A stretch of DNA of 64,000 bases. Origin: Nocardioides silvaticus. GTDB lineage: Bacteria > Actinomycetota > Actinomycetes > Propionibacteriales > Nocardioidaceae. The stretch lies in the NCBI RefSeq assembly GCF_003160695.1, contig NZ_QGDD01000005.1, forward strand, positions 124,001-188,000, in the 5' to 3' direction. A program made the position numbers and the translations under genes. Numbering within the stretch: position 1 is the first letter of the stretch; every line of letters begins with the position of its first letter. Below are positions 63,288-64,000 of the stretch, in pieces. The notes beneath the pieces were generated by a model, which saw only the letters and a program-made list of their open reading frames with translations, made no database searches and was not told where the DNA came from.

Positions 63288-63348
63288 TCGATGAGACGGA
63301 CTTGTTCTTGATCCACCTCAACACGATGGTCAACTCAAGGAGACCCTA

Positions 63349-63648
63349 ATGAACGTCCAGGCAGAGAAGCCCCGGACCGAGGACGACGTCGTCGTCCACG
63401 CGACTTTCGCGGCCGCCACGAAGCAGTTCAACGAGAAGTTCACCTCGGCCACCCCGCTCGCCACGGTGCTCGCGGCCGTGCTGGCCTTCTTCAACATCGA
63501 GTCCGATGGAACCACCAGGTACTTCTTCGTCGCGAACGGCGACGAGCAGGACCCGAGTACGACCGTCGGCGCGATCGCCGAGGACGGTCCGGGGCACTCG
63601 CACTCGGTCAAGCTGTCCCTCCGGACCGAGACGATCTCGGGCAGCTGA
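63349..63648 (+). CDS. Probable ubiquitin-like (beta-grasp) protein
   Basis: A 99-residue protein of no named family. The pattern fits a beta-grasp fold: strand VVVHATFAAATKQF (14-27), strand NEKFTSATP, helix LATVLAAVLAFFNI (37-50), strand TRYFFVANGDEQ (56-67), strand/turn TTVGAIAED, last strand SVKLSLRTETISGS (86-99). The VANGDEQ region resembles the ubiquitin segment before the 3-10 helix. The C-terminus is SGS, not a plain GG. ATG 63349 follows AAGGAG at seven bases. The direct neighbour on the right is an E2-like protein, which is the main support for a ubiquitin-like role. Confidence 0.65.
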   Translation: MNVQAEKPRTEDDVVVHATFAAATKQFNEKFTSATPLATVLAAVLAFFNIESDGTTRYFFVANGDEQDPSTTVGAIAEDGPGHSHSVKLSLRTETISGS

Positions 63649-63649
63649 G

Positions 63650-64000
63650 GTGGACTACGAGAGCCAGCTGCGCCTCGAGCGTGACGCCGCAGTGGTGGCC
63701 GCCGCGCTCGAGGCCGCCGGTGGCCACCTCGTCCATCGGGTGGCGGACCCCGACGACCCGAACGCACCGGTCGACCGGCCCGGGCTCTACTGGGCGGTGA
63801 TCCAGCCGTCCGCGCCGGGCACCGACCCCTTCATCGCTCGGGTGTTCTGGTCCGTCTACCCCGACCGGCCGCCGTCGCTGCTTTTCGCGACCGAGGTCGG
63901 CGGTCCAACCAACTTCGCCAGTGCGTGGCCGGCTGCGAACGGCTACCGGGCACCGAACGACATCTGCAAGCCGTTCACCGCCGAGGGCCAGGCTCTGCAC
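63650..64000 (+). CDS. Probable E2-like ubiquitin-conjugating enzyme, cut by the window edge
   Basis: The frame from GTG 63650 (one base after the preceding stop) is open to the window end, 117 codons, with no stop. The pattern WAVIQPSAPGTDPFIARVFWSVYPDRPPSLLFATEVGGPTNF...NGYRAPNDICKPFTAEG fits the E2/UBC fold: a strand, the YPxxPP turn (Tyr70-Pro75), a strand ending in FATE, and the catalytic-type Cys106 in NDIC, comparable to the GxICL of E2 enzymes. Helix 1 is ERDAAVVAAALEAAGG. It is not long enough to show the following helices. With the ubiquitin-like gene before it, this is likely the second gene of a conjugation operon; an E1-like and a JAB protease gene might follow. Confidence 0.68.
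   Translation, partial: MDYESQLRLERDAAVVAAALEAAGGHLVHRVADPDDPNAPVDRPGLYWAVIQPSAPGTDPFIARVFWSVYPDRPPSLLFATEVGGPTNFASAWPAANGYRAPNDICKPFTAEGQALH

Noticed and set aside
63608..64000. A minus-strand frame at the right edge
   Set aside because: It is antisense to the E2-like frame, which carries a meaningful domain pattern; the minus frame does not.
50833..64000. A CRISPR array within the island
   Set aside because: No regularly spaced direct repeats of 20-40 bases were seen, and no cas genes are present.

Overview
This is a high-GC actinobacterial chromosome segment, most likely from Nocardioides or a close relative in the Nocardioidaceae. It carries the replication-origin neighbourhood in the order known from Mycobacterium and Streptomyces: cca, DUF6049, murJ, pseudokinase, sigM, anti-sigma, trxB, trxA, then parB, parA, rsmG, jag, yidC, yidD, rnpA, rpmH, then dnaA, oriC, dnaN, gnd, recF, dciA, gyrB, gyrA, DUF3566, tRNA-Ile, tRNA-Ala. 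GTG and TTG starts are frequent, genes often overlap by 4 nt, and a dispersed repeat whose ends read TCTCGATACG and CTACTCGA occurs in several places, which fits that group.

Layout. 1-3.1 kb: a cut-off membrane protein, a lipoprotein and the rpsF-ssb-rpsR-rplI operon (minus strand). 3.3-9.6 kb: a TetR/membrane-protein divergon with two identical palindromes, endonuclease IV, a tandem-repeat block, a MarR-like regulator, a FemAB-type ligase coupled to an alanine-racemase-like enzyme, and a GT87 glycosyltransferase. 9.6-17.5 kb: a bifunctional penicillin-binding protein, PadR with inositol-phosphate synthase, small stress and metabolic genes, and a secreted HNH nuclease. 17.5-31.3 kb: cca, the murJ cell-wall cluster, the sigM pair, the thioredoxin system, an aminotransferase and an acyltransferase. 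31.4-50.3 kb: chromosome partition, ribosome and membrane biogenesis, origin and gyrase. Three parS sites lie inside parA and at the rsmG start. DnaA-box-like sites lie on both sides of dnaA.

From the 3' end of tRNA-Ala (50.83 kb) to the right edge the character changes. Codon use is more mixed, gaps are longer, and the genes are accessory: a nucleotidyltransferase-like protein with a DUF262 protein, a winged-helix protein coupled to a DNA methyltransferase, McrB and McrC, a broken methyltransferase remnant, a MobF relaxase-helicase, two excisionase-like proteins, and a GHKL-ATPase plus STAS-like/winged-helix pair. I read this as a genomic island, partly an integrative or mobilizable element carrying defence genes; its far end and any integrase lie outside the window.

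The most unusual part is the last 650 bases. A 99-residue protein with a plausible ubiquitin-like beta-grasp pattern is followed at once by a protein, cut by the window edge, that has an E2-like signature (YP, PP, and a Cys in an NDIC context). They are transcribed divergently from the GHKL/STAS pair across a short interval with a 20-bp imperfect palindrome. This looks like the start of a bacterial ubiquitin-like conjugation operon paired with an ATPase/STAS regulatory module. Gene functions are inferred from recognisable motifs only; no database search was run.
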